64,000 nucleotides of DNA from DASQPR01 sp963836775 (GTDB lineage: Bacteria > Actinomycetota > Actinomycetes > Mycobacteriales > Micromonosporaceae), in NCBI GenBank assembly GCA_963836775.1, contig CAWIKR010000002.1:2232001-2296000 (forward strand). Reading direction: 5' to 3'. A model generated the notes under the pieces. It did not search any database. It had not been told where the DNA came from and was given only the letters and a program-made list of their open reading frames with translations. Shown in pieces: positions 45,101 to 52,919 of the stretch (position 1 is the first letter of the stretch; every line of letters begins with the position of its first letter). A program made the position numbers and the translations under genes.

Positions 45101-45587
45101 GGCCGCGATCGCGGGCCGGGACGCCGGCACGACGCTCCAGCTCACGGTGGTCGGCCTGACGCGGCAGTGTGGGCGCTGAGGCCGCCGCGCGTGCTGTGCC
45201 CGTGTCGGACTTTGCAGTCCCGGAGGCGGCCGCCGGTGCGGGCTCTCCGGCGTCGTCGGCGTAGTCAGCAAAGTCGTCATCGAAACCGTCGGCGAATGCC
45301 GGTGGCGTCGAGGCCGGTCCCGGTGCTCGCACGGCAGCCGGCTCGACCTCGGGTTCGGCGGCACGGCGGGCTGCGGCGTCCTCATCCGCCGCACCGACCA
45401 GATCCAGGAACGGCGAGGAGATCTCGTCCCAGTCGTCGGTCTGACCCGCCATCGGCGCGCTCCGGGCCGGTCTTGGGGCCTGGAACACGGCGACGGCACC
45501 ATGCGGCACCGTCGAGACTTCGATCGCGTCGACTTCCGACGCCGGTCTGCCGTCGTCCGGCTCGCGCGTTCGCGGCGGAGTGCTCAC
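42198..45587 (-). CDS. VirB4/TraC-type secretion ATPase with long disordered N-terminus
   Basis: 1129 residues. About the first 330 are acidic then Arg/Pro-rich and low-complexity, with 9-residue repeats EPPVRERPA (27-bp units around 44830-44900) and QDRRAAAP-like repeats. The VirB4 core follows: Walker A AEPGGGKSTLL (Lys750), Walker B VGLDEGHFM and the downstream ASQNPQDILG segment of the family. GTG 45587 is selected because it overlaps the PrgI stop as GTGA. VirB4 proteins power assembly and transport in type IV secretion. The N-terminal extension is unusual and may bind partners. Confidence 0.88.
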   Translation of the reverse strand: MSTPPRTREPDDGRPASEVDAIEVSTVPHGAVAVFQAPRPARSAPMAGQTDDWDEISSPFLDLVGAADEDAAARRAAEPEVEPAAVRAPGPASTPPAFADGFDDDFADYADDAGEPAPAAASGTAKSDTGTARAAASAPTLPRQADHRELERRAGVPARDRGRAAPQDRRAAASQDRSTAEPQDRRTAAPQDRRGPAAGGSRAGSGRAGDRRASGGDQRADLPVRVDQPEPPVRERPAEPPVRERPAEPPVRERGPEPPRRRPPTRATATPVKPIAPLPTARGKQRDRDPAVELAITEVAGHLTFTPHTVTAWYWLPEVRWSFRPDAEREALLLAIAEQFSSLAGFRLHLRRTTRPFAANDWARTVDVNTSAPLPSVDGAPTWADHLVAAQRHLRQVNHAEGQTYLGVTFARRSFGANFAERVSHLFGKGVPEGERRRMARTVEQFDEVLGAFGMRGRRATARELEWLLYRSVALGMSPPTMSPVTSGEWGGGDLLAITESIERYRTPYGSTVKLVNRLTGEERHVAVLAVGRMEPLEIPERHEPWLHFSERMPWPLEISSRVDILGPGDSFRNLEHRLRMIRSQQLDYAEHGMDAPPELERLAQRALHIGDEMTTGLPVDSSRAHGWHRIAVSAATREECLERARRLTASYSRELRISLQHPKNQDWLAREFIPGEPIANTGYVRRMPAKLLAAALPQAASTVGDTRGDLIGRTAGTSRRPVFLDLHFPMEVRERSGLAVFVAEPGGGKSTLLGALGYLAARRGVQVTLLDPSGPLAHLAAMPELAPYSRVLNLTGSDQGTLAPYALIPTPQRDHFGSGAPGDREYEIALSNARAERRMLVQDICAMLVPPQVAREASTATLLRHAVRTVPAEETSTLEDVVRCLQEMHDDDASELAHLLLDTAEMPLAMLFFGTPPPGLLGSDAALTVITMAGLRLPDLKIEREYWSAEEALALPMLHTAHRLAVRRCYGGSMHARKLVGLDEGHFMEGWRSGRSFLVRLARDSRKWNLAALVASQNPQDILGLDVQNLVSTVFVGRIAQDPEIAAEALRLLRIPTEVGYEETLASLSTADSGSSDRLGFREFVMRDVDGRVQKVRIDVSYVPTLLDYLDTTPAAAPASGLAESSED

Positions 45588-46009
45588 CGTCGCGCTCCAG
45601 CGGTGGCGCCCGCCGGGATGTTTCGGCGCGGCGGCGTGGGCTCGCGGCTGAGAATGTCGGCACGGACACGAACGCGTTTCGCGGTCAACCGTGCCTCCTT
45701 CTTCTCGGTCGCCGGCTCCCGGGTGGTGTGCCAGTCGGTCAGGGCCGTGCGGATGACCATGCGTGCTGGTCGGTCGGGGTCGACGTGACGAAAGATGAAC
45801 GACGTGGTCACCACGGCAAGCGCGATTTCCCACGCGGGAAACAGGTCAAAGTGGAACGTGAACAGATAGTGGATCAGCATGAAGGCTGGCACGAGGACGA
45901 CAAAGATGCCGTACTGCGCGTACGACAACTGGATTGGCAACGTGTAACCGGGTGGCCCTAGGTAGACGAGCCGGGCCCGGTAAATGTCGTCGTCAGTCCG
46001 CAGTCGCAT
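45584..46009 (-). CDS. PrgI/VirB3-like membrane protein
   Basis: 141 residues with two adjacent hydrophobic segments (about 30-52 and 58-73) near the N-terminus and a basic cytoplasmic tail. This is the layout of PrgI-family proteins that precede VirB4-type ATPases in Gram-positive conjugation loci and are equated with VirB3. It overlaps the VirB4-like gene by 4 bp (GTGA), the arrangement typical of a VirB3-VirB4 pair. ATG 46009 is preferred; a longer frame overlaps the upstream gene. Confidence 0.72.
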   Translation of the reverse strand: MRLRTDDDIYRARLVYLGPPGYTLPIQLSYAQYGIFVVLVPAFMLIHYLFTFHFDLFPAWEIALAVVTTSFIFRHVDPDRPARMVIRTALTDWHTTREPATEKKEARLTAKRVRVRADILSREPTPPRRNIPAGATAGARR

Positions 46010-46016
46010 GGTGCGC

Positions 46017-46307
46017 CTACTTGAACGCCAGGCCGATGAGGTAGTCGCCGACAAAGAACAGCGAAACCGCGCCGGCGATGAAGGCCAGCCCGATGATGGC
46101 GATCGCTGATGAGGTCAGCACCCGGGAGATCTCGCCCTTGCCGGCTCGCCCGATGAAGATGACCCCGAGCACGGCGAGCAGGATCGGCGCGATCTTGCTA
46201 GCGAAGAAGCTGACGATGCCCTCGGTGTTGATGTCCTTGGGCTGATCGGCGAGAACCGTGAGGTGGTGGCTCATCGAGGTCAGGTCATGAACAGCATGTA
46301 AGATCAT
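46017..46307 (-). CDS. Small VirB2/TrbC-like membrane protein
   Basis: 96 residues with two hydrophobic helices (about 34-54 and 65-90) separated by a short charged turn (RAGKGE), the pattern of pilin-like VirB2/TrbC proteins. It lacks an obvious cleavable signal, so it may be a structural membrane subunit and not a processed pilin. ATG 46307 has a strong GGGAGGA ribosome-binding site 6 bp before it. It is the first gene of the leftward block, divergent from folP across 189 bp that must hold the block's promoter. Confidence 0.62.
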   Translation of the reverse strand: MILHAVHDLTSMSHHLTVLADQPKDINTEGIVSFFASKIAPILLAVLGVIFIGRAGKGEISRVLTSSAIAIIGLAFIAGAVSLFFVGDYLIGLAFK

Positions 46308-46496
46308 CTATATCCTCCCGCACGCGGTGCGAGGTGGCGGCACGGGGTCTTTTGGCGTTTTGTAGGGGCAGCGTGTCGTAGCGTCTGGAATATTGCAGAG
46401 CGTACGTTGCGGTCATCTATCGAACAAGCTGCGTGCGCCATCATGAACGTGCCCGACTGTCTCATCCTGGATCACCACCCGGGTAAGGTGGGGGCG

Positions 46497-47345
46497 GTGA
46501 GCGATCGACTCCTGCGTCGCGAACCCCTCGATCCCGTGGTCATGGGCGTTCTTAACGTCACGCCGGACTCGTTCTCGGACGGCGGTCGCTACACCGATCT
46601 CGAAGATGCGGTGGCTCATGCGGTGGCCCTGCGCGCCGACGGCGCCGACATCGTCGACGTGGGCGGCGAGTCGACCCGGCCCGGGGCCATCCGGATCAAC
46701 GCCGACACCGAGATCGCCCGCGTTGTCCCGGTGATCCGTGAGCTGGTCGCGGCCGGCGTGCCGGTCAGCATCGACACGACCCGGGCAGCGGTGGCGGCGG
46801 CCGCCGTGGAAACCGGCGCCGTGCTCGTCAACGATGTCTCCGGCGGGCTCGCCGACGCCGATATGGGCCGGGTCGTGGCCGATGCCGGCTGCCCCTGGGT
46901 GCTGATGCACTGGCGTGGTCACTCGGACCGGATGGCTGACCTCGCGATCTATCACGACGTGGTGGCCGAGGTCTGCGCCGAGCTGCGGGATCGCACCGAG
47001 GAGGCCCTGAAAGCCGGCGTCGCGCCCGACAAGATCATCGTCGACCCGGGCCTCGGGTTCGCCAAGACCGCCCAGCACAACTGGCTGCTCAGCGCACACC
47101 TGGACGCGATCGTGGCACTGGGATATCCGGTGCTCTTCGGATCCAGCCGCAAGTCCTATCTGGGCCGGCTGCTGGCCGGGCCGGATGGCGCCCCCCGGCC
47201 GGTCAGCGAGCGCGAGGCGGCCACGCTGGCCACCACGGTGCTCGCGGTGGCGGCCGGCGTCTGGGGAGTCCGCGTGCACGACGTCCGGTCGTCGGTCGAC
47301 GCGATCGCGGTCTGGCGCGCGACCGAGGCGGTGCGGGCCCGGTGA
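46497..47345 (+). CDS. folP: Dihydropteroate synthase
   Basis: 282-residue TIM-barrel enzyme joining 6-hydroxymethyl-7,8-dihydropterin pyrophosphate and p-aminobenzoate; the sulfonamide target. Signatures are MGVLNVTPDSFSDGG, GGESTRPGA and the C-terminal FGSSRKSYLG. GTG 46497 gives the normal N-terminal length; an in-frame ATG at 46443 would add 18 residues. Its stop overlaps the folB GTG, and folB overlaps folK, giving a compact folPBK operon. Confidence 0.95.
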   Translation: MSDRLLRREPLDPVVMGVLNVTPDSFSDGGRYTDLEDAVAHAVALRADGADIVDVGGESTRPGAIRINADTEIARVVPVIRELVAAGVPVSIDTTRAAVAAAAVETGAVLVNDVSGGLADADMGRVVADAGCPWVLMHWRGHSDRMADLAIYHDVVAEVCAELRDRTEEALKAGVAPDKIIVDPGLGFAKTAQHNWLLSAHLDAIVALGYPVLFGSSRKSYLGRLLAGPDGAPRPVSEREAATLATTVLAVAAGVWGVRVHDVRSSVDAIAVWRATEAVRAR

Positions 47346-47704
47346 GCGATCGGATCACTCTGCGCGGCCTGAGCGCACGCGGCTTTCACGGCGTCTACGA
47401 CTTCGAGCGTCGGCAGGGGCAGGACTTCGTCGTCGACGTCGAGTTGGAGCTGGACACTCGGCCGGCCGCGGCCAGCGACGACGTAGCCGACACCGCACAC
47501 TACGGCGAGCTGGCCGGCCGGTTAGTGGAGGTGATCACCGGTGAGCCGGTGAACCTGATCGAGACCCTGGCGCAACGGCTCGCCGATGCATGCCTGGTTG
47601 ATCACCAGGTCTCCGCCGTGACCGTCACCGTGCACAAACCACAGGCGCCGATCCCGCATCAATTCGGCGACGTGGCGGTCACCATCCGGCGGACCCGATC
47701 ATGA
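47342..47704 (+). CDS. folB: Dihydroneopterin aldolase
   Basis: 120-residue FolB, converting dihydroneopterin to 6-hydroxymethyldihydropterin and glycolaldehyde. Typical blocks: LRGLSARGFHGVYDFERRQGQ (truncated here by the family's G-x-H-G-V motif), DTAHYGEL, NLIETLAQRLAD and the VTVHKPQAPI segment with the catalytic Lys. GTG start overlaps folP stop; folK ATG overlaps its own stop. Confidence 0.94.
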   Translation: MSDRITLRGLSARGFHGVYDFERRQGQDFVVDVELELDTRPAAASDDVADTAHYGELAGRLVEVITGEPVNLIETLAQRLADACLVDHQVSAVTVTVHKPQAPIPHQFGDVAVTIRRTRS

Positions 47705-48249
47705 CGCGCGCAGTGCTGTCGCTGGGCAGCAACCTGGGCGATCGGCTGGCGCACCTGCGGGCCGCGGTGGCCGGGCTGGACGACGACGTGCTGATCACCT
47801 CCGGCATCTACGAAACACCGCCGTGGGGGGATCCGGATCAGCCCACCTATTTCAACGCGGTGGTCCTGGTCGCAGCCGACGTCCCGGCCACGGGTTGGCT
47901 CGCGCGGGCGCGCGAGTTAGAAGAGCATGCCCATCGGGTACGCGACCCCGAGCGCCACTTCGGACCGCGTACGCTGGACGTGGACGTGATCATGGTGTGG
48001 GCCGACGACGATCAGCCGGTGATATCCGACGATCCCGAGTTGACCCTGCCGCACCCGCGCGCGCACCTGCGGGCCTTCGTGCTGCGACCGTGGCTGGACA
48101 TCCAGCCGTACGCTCAACTGCCCGGGCATGGCTGGGTCACCGACCTGATGCGAAGCCCGCAGGTGGCGGCCGATCTGCCGGGTTTGCGCGCGCGGGCGGA
48201 CCTGTCGCTGGACGGCGCCAGGACCGACGGTAACGAGATGGAGCGATGA
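47701..48249 (+). CDS. folK: 6-hydroxymethyl-7,8-dihydropterin pyrophosphokinase
   Basis: 182-residue HPPK that pyrophosphorylates the pterin made by FolB for use by FolP. The opening LSLGSNLGDR, the YETPPWG loop and the FGPRTLDVDVIMVW metal/ATP motif are characteristic, followed by LPHPRAHLRAFVL. ATG 47701 overlaps the folB stop by 4 bp. The C-terminal 25 residues are a short extension after the normal fold. The DUF3180 gene starts 1 bp past its stop. Confidence 0.95.
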   Translation: MTRAVLSLGSNLGDRLAHLRAAVAGLDDDVLITSGIYETPPWGDPDQPTYFNAVVLVAADVPATGWLARARELEEHAHRVRDPERHFGPRTLDVDVIMVWADDDQPVISDDPELTLPHPRAHLRAFVLRPWLDIQPYAQLPGHGWVTDLMRSPQVAADLPGLRARADLSLDGARTDGNEMER

Positions 48250-48250
48250 C

Positions 48251-48772
48251 GTGACCAACGGTGCGCCGGTCGGCCCCAACGACACCCGCCGCGGCCCCAG
48301 CCTGCACCCGACCCGGCCGGCCACGCTGGTCGTGGCGGGCCTGGCCGCGGCCGCGGTCGGCTGGCTTCTCATCGCCAACAACTACAGCGACTTCCCGACC
48401 ATCCAGTGGCTGCCGGCGATCATTTTCATAGGCCTGGCCGTGGTGGAACTGATGGCGGCGATCACTACTCGGGCGCGAATCGAACGCAAGCAGGGGGCCG
48501 GCCCGGTGGAGCCCCTGACGGTAATGCGATACGCCGTGCTGGCGAAGGCGTCGTCGCTGGCCGCGGCGATCTTCGTCGGGCTGTTCGGAGCGATTTCGGC
48601 CTGGCTGTTGACCAGCCGGAATCTGCAGCACGCGAAGGACGACACCCCGGCCGCGGTCGGTGCCGTGCTGGGCTCGATCCTGTTGCTGATCGCCGCGCTG
48701 TATCTGGAGCGTGCCTGCCGAGTGCCGCCGCGCTCGGAGGACGAGGACGAGGACGATTCGTCCGATACCTGA
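48251..48772 (+). CDS. DUF3180-family membrane protein
   Basis: 173 residues with four hydrophobic helices (about 22-42, 53-72, 97-120 and 135-155) and an acidic C-terminus (EDEDEDDSSD). The family is confined to actinobacteria and nearly always follows folK, as Rv3605c does in M. tuberculosis. Its function is unknown. The GTG start follows the folK stop by 1 bp, so it belongs to the folate operon. Confidence 0.85.
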   Translation: MTNGAPVGPNDTRRGPSLHPTRPATLVVAGLAAAAVGWLLIANNYSDFPTIQWLPAIIFIGLAVVELMAAITTRARIERKQGAGPVEPLTVMRYAVLAKASSLAAAIFVGLFGAISAWLLTSRNLQHAKDDTPAAVGAVLGSILLLIAALYLERACRVPPRSEDEDEDDSSDT

Positions 48773-48876
48773 GCGGTGTCGCGGTCTCAAGCACCGCCGA
48801 GGACTTTCCCTCACCCGCGCGCGCGGGTACGGTCGGGCCTCGATACAAGCGCTTAGAGATGAGGCGTTCACCCCCG

Positions 48877-50139
48877 ATGACCACATCCGACCCAGAACGC
48901 GGCACTGAGCCCGGCCGATTTGCCGGCGACGGTTTCCGCGTCGAACCCGACTTTCGCTACCCAACGGGCGAGGCCGAATATGTTCCGGACAGCACGTCCC
49001 GCTACCCGGTCCCGACCGAGGACAGCACCCAACGGGTGACCCCGGCCGAGCTGGATGACGTGTTCGACGACCCGGAGCACGGCGAGCCGGGCCGGGACCG
49101 ACTGGGCGTGCATTGGGTGTGGGAGACGCTGCTGCTGATCGGCTGCGTCGCGCTCGGTTTCGTGATCGCCAACGGCCGGTCGCATGCGTTCTCGGACGCC
49201 AACCTGCGGGCGCTGATGCTGTCCGCCAGCGTTCTGGGTGCCCTCGGGCTGGCTGCCGGAATGAGCCTTCGGGTCGGCGCCGTCAATCTGGCGGTCGGCC
49301 CGATCATGGTGATCGCCAGCCTCTACTTCGCCCAGCATGCACACGACGGCGTCACCCCGGCGCTCCTGATCGCGCTGGCGCTGACGACCGGCATCGGCCT
49401 GGTCATCGGCGTGATCGTCGTCGCGTTCCAGGTGCCCGCCTGGGCGGTCAGCTTCGCCGCGCTGATCGGGCTCCAGCTGTGGATCCAGCACCTGCCGGCG
49501 GACCAGCAGATCTTTACCCAGTTCCACGCCGAGCGGCACGCCTATCTCTGGTTCGTTGGTTTCGTCGTGATCGCACTGGTCGGCGGCGTGCTCGGTGCGG
49601 TGCACACGATCCGGCGCGCGATCGGCCGGTTCCGGCCGATCGGTGACCCGGCCGATCGCCGCGGCGGCAACGCGAATGTCCTGACGATCCTGATGCTTGC
49701 CGGCTCCGGCCTGATCGCCGGTCTCGCCGGTGTCGGGAGCGCGATGATGTCCCAGGAGGCGGTGACCTCCACCGGCCTGCTCACCTCCGGCCTCGCCCTC
49801 GGGCTGGCGCTGCTCGCCGGCACCAGCGCCTACGGCCGCCGCGGCGGCATCTTCGGGACCATCCTGGCCGCGATTCTGGTGGCCCTGCTCGATCACTACT
49901 TCGCGGTGGCGCACATCAAGGTCGACCAGATCGTAGTGATCGCTTCCGCCGTCGGTGTCGGGCTGATCGTGACCCGGGCGGTGGAGACCGCCGGTCGGCC
50001 CCAGCGGCCCGAGTCGGAAGAGTCGCCCACGTCCGGCTGGCTGCGACGGCAGCAAGGCAGCTGGACCGACCAGCTGCCGGCTCGGACCACCGAGGTCGGA
50101 TTCGACGCCACCGACGAACGCTGGGGCACCCGGGCCTAA
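48877..50139 (+). CDS. Orphan ABC permease, RbsC/branched-chain type
   Basis: About 420 residues. An 80-residue acidic, disordered cytoplasmic start is followed by eight to ten hydrophobic helices resembling the BPD_transp_2 permeases of ribose/simple-sugar importers (MSLRVGAVNLAVGPIMVIAS and LLAGTSAYGRRGGIFGTILAAIL). A polar C-terminal tail of about 50 residues follows. No ATPase or binding-protein gene of the same type is adjacent, and the long tails are atypical, so it may not be a transporter at all. ATG 48877 is favoured; ATG 48859 is the alternative. It lies between the folate operon and a small conserved gene. Confidence 0.72.
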   Translation: MTTSDPERGTEPGRFAGDGFRVEPDFRYPTGEAEYVPDSTSRYPVPTEDSTQRVTPAELDDVFDDPEHGEPGRDRLGVHWVWETLLLIGCVALGFVIANGRSHAFSDANLRALMLSASVLGALGLAAGMSLRVGAVNLAVGPIMVIASLYFAQHAHDGVTPALLIALALTTGIGLVIGVIVVAFQVPAWAVSFAALIGLQLWIQHLPADQQIFTQFHAERHAYLWFVGFVVIALVGGVLGAVHTIRRAIGRFRPIGDPADRRGGNANVLTILMLAGSGLIAGLAGVGSAMMSQEAVTSTGLLTSGLALGLALLAGTSAYGRRGGIFGTILAAILVALLDHYFAVAHIKVDQIVVIASAVGVGLIVTRAVETAGRPQRPESEESPTSGWLRRQQGSWTDQLPARTTEVGFDATDERWGTRA

Positions 50140-50193
50140 GACGGCGGGCCAGCCAGTCCGGCGGGTTCGGCAGGGATCTTCTAGAGTCCTGTC

Positions 50194-50496
50194 ATGAACA
50201 CCGATCAGCCAGCCACCCACCCGACCTTTGACGAACTCGACGCGCTGGGCACCGAAGAGCTTCGCGAGCGCGCCTTCCACCAGGCCTGGGAGAAGAAGGA
50301 CTTCGGGTTCTTCGTTTCGGTGATCAGGCAGTTGCCGGCCTCGGTCGACGCCGAGGACATCGATGGCTCGTTCGGCTCAGTCGGAGCATCGCTGGCCGAC
50401 ATCGTCTCGCTCTGGCACGAGATGAAGGGGCACGACTACGGCCCGTCCGAGCCGCTGATCCGCGCCGCCTTCATCGATTACCTGATCAAGACCTGA
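50194..50496 (+). CDS. Small conserved hypothetical protein
   Basis: 100 residues, acidic, mostly helical, no membrane segment. Codon use is normal for the genome and the reading frame is well conserved in character (HQAWEKKDFGFFVSVIRQLP). Similar short proteins are known in actinobacteria without a defined role. It has no clear ribosome-binding site and stands between a rightward permease and a leftward ATPase, 7 bp from the latter's stop. Confidence 0.62.
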   Translation: MNTDQPATHPTFDELDALGTEELRERAFHQAWEKKDFGFFVSVIRQLPASVDAEDIDGSFGSVGASLADIVSLWHEMKGHDYGPSEPLIRAAFIDYLIKT

Positions 50497-50503
50497 TCGG
50501 GGG

Positions 50504-51493
50504 CTACGCCGCTCCGGCGATGGTCTCGGCGATCTCGCCAGCGGTCAGGATGCCCAGCGCTGCGCCGTCGGCGTCGCGTACGGCGATCCACCCGACGCCG
50601 CCGGTCAGCAACGCCGCGAACGCCTCCCGGAGGGTGGCGTCGGATCCGATCGACGGCCCACTGGCGAGGTCCACCGAGCCGGCCGGAGACAGCTTGCGGA
50701 CGTCGATCGGCGTGACCGACAGCTGCTTGATGCCCCGATCCGAGCCGACGAATTCGGTGACGAAGTCGTTGTCCGGTGCGCGCAGCAGGTCGGCCGGTTC
50801 CGCGTACTGCTGAAGCAGCCCACCCTCGGAGAGCACGGCGACCTTGTCGGCCAGGCGGATCGCCTCGTCGAGATCGTGGGTGACGAACACGATGGTTTTG
50901 CGGACGGTTCGCTGCAGTCGCAGGAACTCGTCCTGGAGCCGCACTCGCACGATCGGGTCGACCGCCGAGAACGGCTCGTCCATCAGGAGAACCACTGGAT
51001 CGGCGGCCAGGGCGCGGGCCACTCCGACCCGCTGGCGCTGACCGCCGGAGAGCTCGTGCGGATAGCGCGATCCGTACCGTTTCGGGTCCAGCCCGACCAG
51101 CTCCATCAGCTCTTCGGTGCGGGCCTGGATCTCCTTGCGTGGGCGGCCCAGCAGCCGCGGCACGGTCCCGACGTTCGCGGCGATGGTCTGGTGCGGGAAC
51201 AGGCCGACGTTCTGGATCACGTAGCCGATCCGGCGGCGCAGGTCGACCGCGTTCTGATCCAGGATGTCCTGACCGTCGATGTAGATCTTGCCGCTGGTCG
51301 GCTCGATCAGCCGGTTGAGCATCCGGAGCACGGTGGACTTGCCGCAGCCGGACGGGCCGATCAGCACCACCAGGTCACCGGCGGCAATCTCCAATGACAA
51401 CGCGGTGACCGCGACCGTACCGTCGTCGTACTTCTTGCCGACTTGGTCCAGAGTGATCGTCGCGGCGGTAGCCGACGCCGGGGTACGGTCCAC
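50504..51493 (-). CDS. Glycine betaine/proline-type ABC transporter ATPase (OpuCA-like)
   Basis: 329-residue ABC ATPase. Walker A GPSGCGKST, signature LSGGQRQR and Walker B VVLLMDEPFSAVD are intact. The C-terminal 90 residues form a CBS-like regulatory region, typical of osmoprotectant importers (OpuCA, ProV). GTG 51493 has an AGGAAGGA ribosome-binding site that lies inside the first codons of the divergent permease gene, since only 2 bp separate the two starts. With the two permeases and the binding protein to its right it forms a complete quaternary amine importer. Confidence 0.9.
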   Translation of the reverse strand: MDRTPASATAATITLDQVGKKYDDGTVAVTALSLEIAAGDLVVLIGPSGCGKSTVLRMLNRLIEPTSGKIYIDGQDILDQNAVDLRRRIGYVIQNVGLFPHQTIAANVGTVPRLLGRPRKEIQARTEELMELVGLDPKRYGSRYPHELSGGQRQRVGVARALAADPVVLLMDEPFSAVDPIVRVRLQDEFLRLQRTVRKTIVFVTHDLDEAIRLADKVAVLSEGGLLQQYAEPADLLRAPDNDFVTEFVGSDRGIKQLSVTPIDVRKLSPAGSVDLASGPSIGSDATLREAFAALLTGGVGWIAVRDADGAALGILTAGEIAETIAGAA

Positions 51494-51495
51494 GT

Positions 51496-52194
51496 ATGTC
51501 CTTCCTCGAGACGGCCATGCCGCTCGCCCGTGGCGAGGGCTCGGTCAACCCATGGTTCTCGTGGGACTACATCACTGCAAATCTTGACAGTATCCTCGCT
51601 GCGCTGCGCGCTCACGTGATCCTCACCGCACAGACGATGGTGGTCGCCATCATCGTGGCGATCCCCTTGGCCATCCTGGGCTACTGGGTGCGGCCGCTGG
51701 CATCGCCGATCCTGGGCTTCAGCGCGGTGCTCTACACCATCCCGTCGCTGGCACTCTTCGCATTCCTGGCCCCGTTCACCGGAATCGGGAGCATCACTGT
51801 CCTGATCGGACTCGTGCTCTACGCGCTGCTCCTCATCATTCGCAACACTCTGGTCGGACTCCAGCAGGTGCCGAAGGACGTGCTGGAAGCCGCGGACGGC
51901 ATGGGCTACGGCCGGTGGGGCAAGTTGCTCCGAGTGGAGCTGCCACTGGCTCTGCCGGGCATCATTACCGGAATCCGGCTGGCAACGGTCTCCACGGTCG
52001 CGCTGGTGACGGTCGGCGTCATCGTCGGCAACGGCGGGCTCGGTGAGCTCATCGACTCCGGGCTGCACAACGGCAACAACCGGGCTCAGATCACCACCGG
52101 CATTCTCCTGTGCGTGGCTCTCGGGCTGGTCCTCGATCTGCTGCTGGCGCTGGTCGGCCGGCTGGTCACACCGTGGGCCCGTAAGGCCGTGTGA
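51496..52194 (+). CDS. Osmoprotectant ABC permease 1 (OpuCB-like)
   Basis: 232 residues, six hydrophobic helices, with the inner-membrane component motif EAADGMGYGRWGKLLRVELPLALPG (here within residues about 135-160) that contacts the ATPase. ATG 51496 directly follows a TACGGT -10-like box, consistent with a leaderless transcript. Its stop overlaps the start of the second permease (TGATG). It pairs with permease 2 to form the channel. Confidence 0.9.
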   Translation: MSFLETAMPLARGEGSVNPWFSWDYITANLDSILAALRAHVILTAQTMVVAIIVAIPLAILGYWVRPLASPILGFSAVLYTIPSLALFAFLAPFTGIGSITVLIGLVLYALLLIIRNTLVGLQQVPKDVLEAADGMGYGRWGKLLRVELPLALPGIITGIRLATVSTVALVTVGVIVGNGGLGELIDSGLHNGNNRAQITTGILLCVALGLVLDLLLALVGRLVTPWARKAV

Positions 52195-52919
52195 TGGATT
52201 ACATCAACCAGGCGATCACCTGGCTCAACGATCCGCTGAACTGGACCAATCCCGGCGGCATCATCGAATCGCTGAAGCAGCACCTGTGGCTGTCGTTCCT
52301 TGCGGTGCTGGTGGCCACGGTCATCGCGTTGCCGATCGGAGTCTGGTTCGGGCACAGCGGCCGCGGTGGCCCGACAGTGGTCGCGGTGTCCAACATGACC
52401 CGGGCGATCCCGACCTACGCTCTGCTCGCCGTCTTCGTGGTCGGCACCGCCAAACTGGGCGCGCCGTCGGTGGTGCCGGCCCTGGCGATTTTTGCCATCC
52501 CGCCGATCCTGGCCAACGCGTACACCGGAATCCGCGAGGTCGACCCGGAAGTCCGGGACTCGGCCCGGGGCATGGGCCTGTCAGGTGGGCAGATGCTGCG
52601 CCAGGTCGAGTTGCCGCTGGCGTCGCCGTATATCTGGGCCGGTCTGCGCAACGCCGCGGTTCAGGTGGTGGCCACCGCCACGCTCGCGGCGCTGGTGGCC
52701 GGCGGCGGGCTGGGCACCATCATCACCGCCGGGTTCGGTCTGTCGATTGCGGCCGGTGGCGGTCAGATCATCGCCGGCGGCTTCCTGGTGGCAGTGCTGG
52801 CACTGCTGGTCAATGGAGTGATCTCGGTGGTGGCCTATTTCCTGACGCCGATTCCGCTACGCGGTACCACGCGGCGCCGGCTATTCAGACAGCGGGCACG
52901 TGTGGTGACAGACCGGTGA
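52194..52919 (+). CDS. Osmoprotectant ABC permease 2 (OpuCD-like)
   Basis: 241 residues, with six hydrophobic helices and the permease loop DSARGMGLSGGQMLRQVELP. ATG 52194 overlaps the stop of permease 1 by one base; a GTG one codon earlier is less likely. The polar C-terminus is Arg-rich. It forms a heterodimeric channel with permease 1. The binding-protein gene begins 166 bp downstream. Confidence 0.9.
   Translation: MDYINQAITWLNDPLNWTNPGGIIESLKQHLWLSFLAVLVATVIALPIGVWFGHSGRGGPTVVAVSNMTRAIPTYALLAVFVVGTAKLGAPSVVPALAIFAIPPILANAYTGIREVDPEVRDSARGMGLSGGQMLRQVELPLASPYIWAGLRNAAVQVVATATLAALVAGGGLGTIITAGFGLSIAAGGGQIIAGGFLVAVLALLVNGVISVVAYFLTPIPLRGTTRRRLFRQRARVVTDR

Noticed and set aside
33270..46307. 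Interpretation of the block as an integrated conjugative element or plasmid insertion
   Set aside because: No integrase, relaxase, att-like direct repeats or tRNA gene at the borders; the flanking folE and folP genes are intact and tightly abutted.
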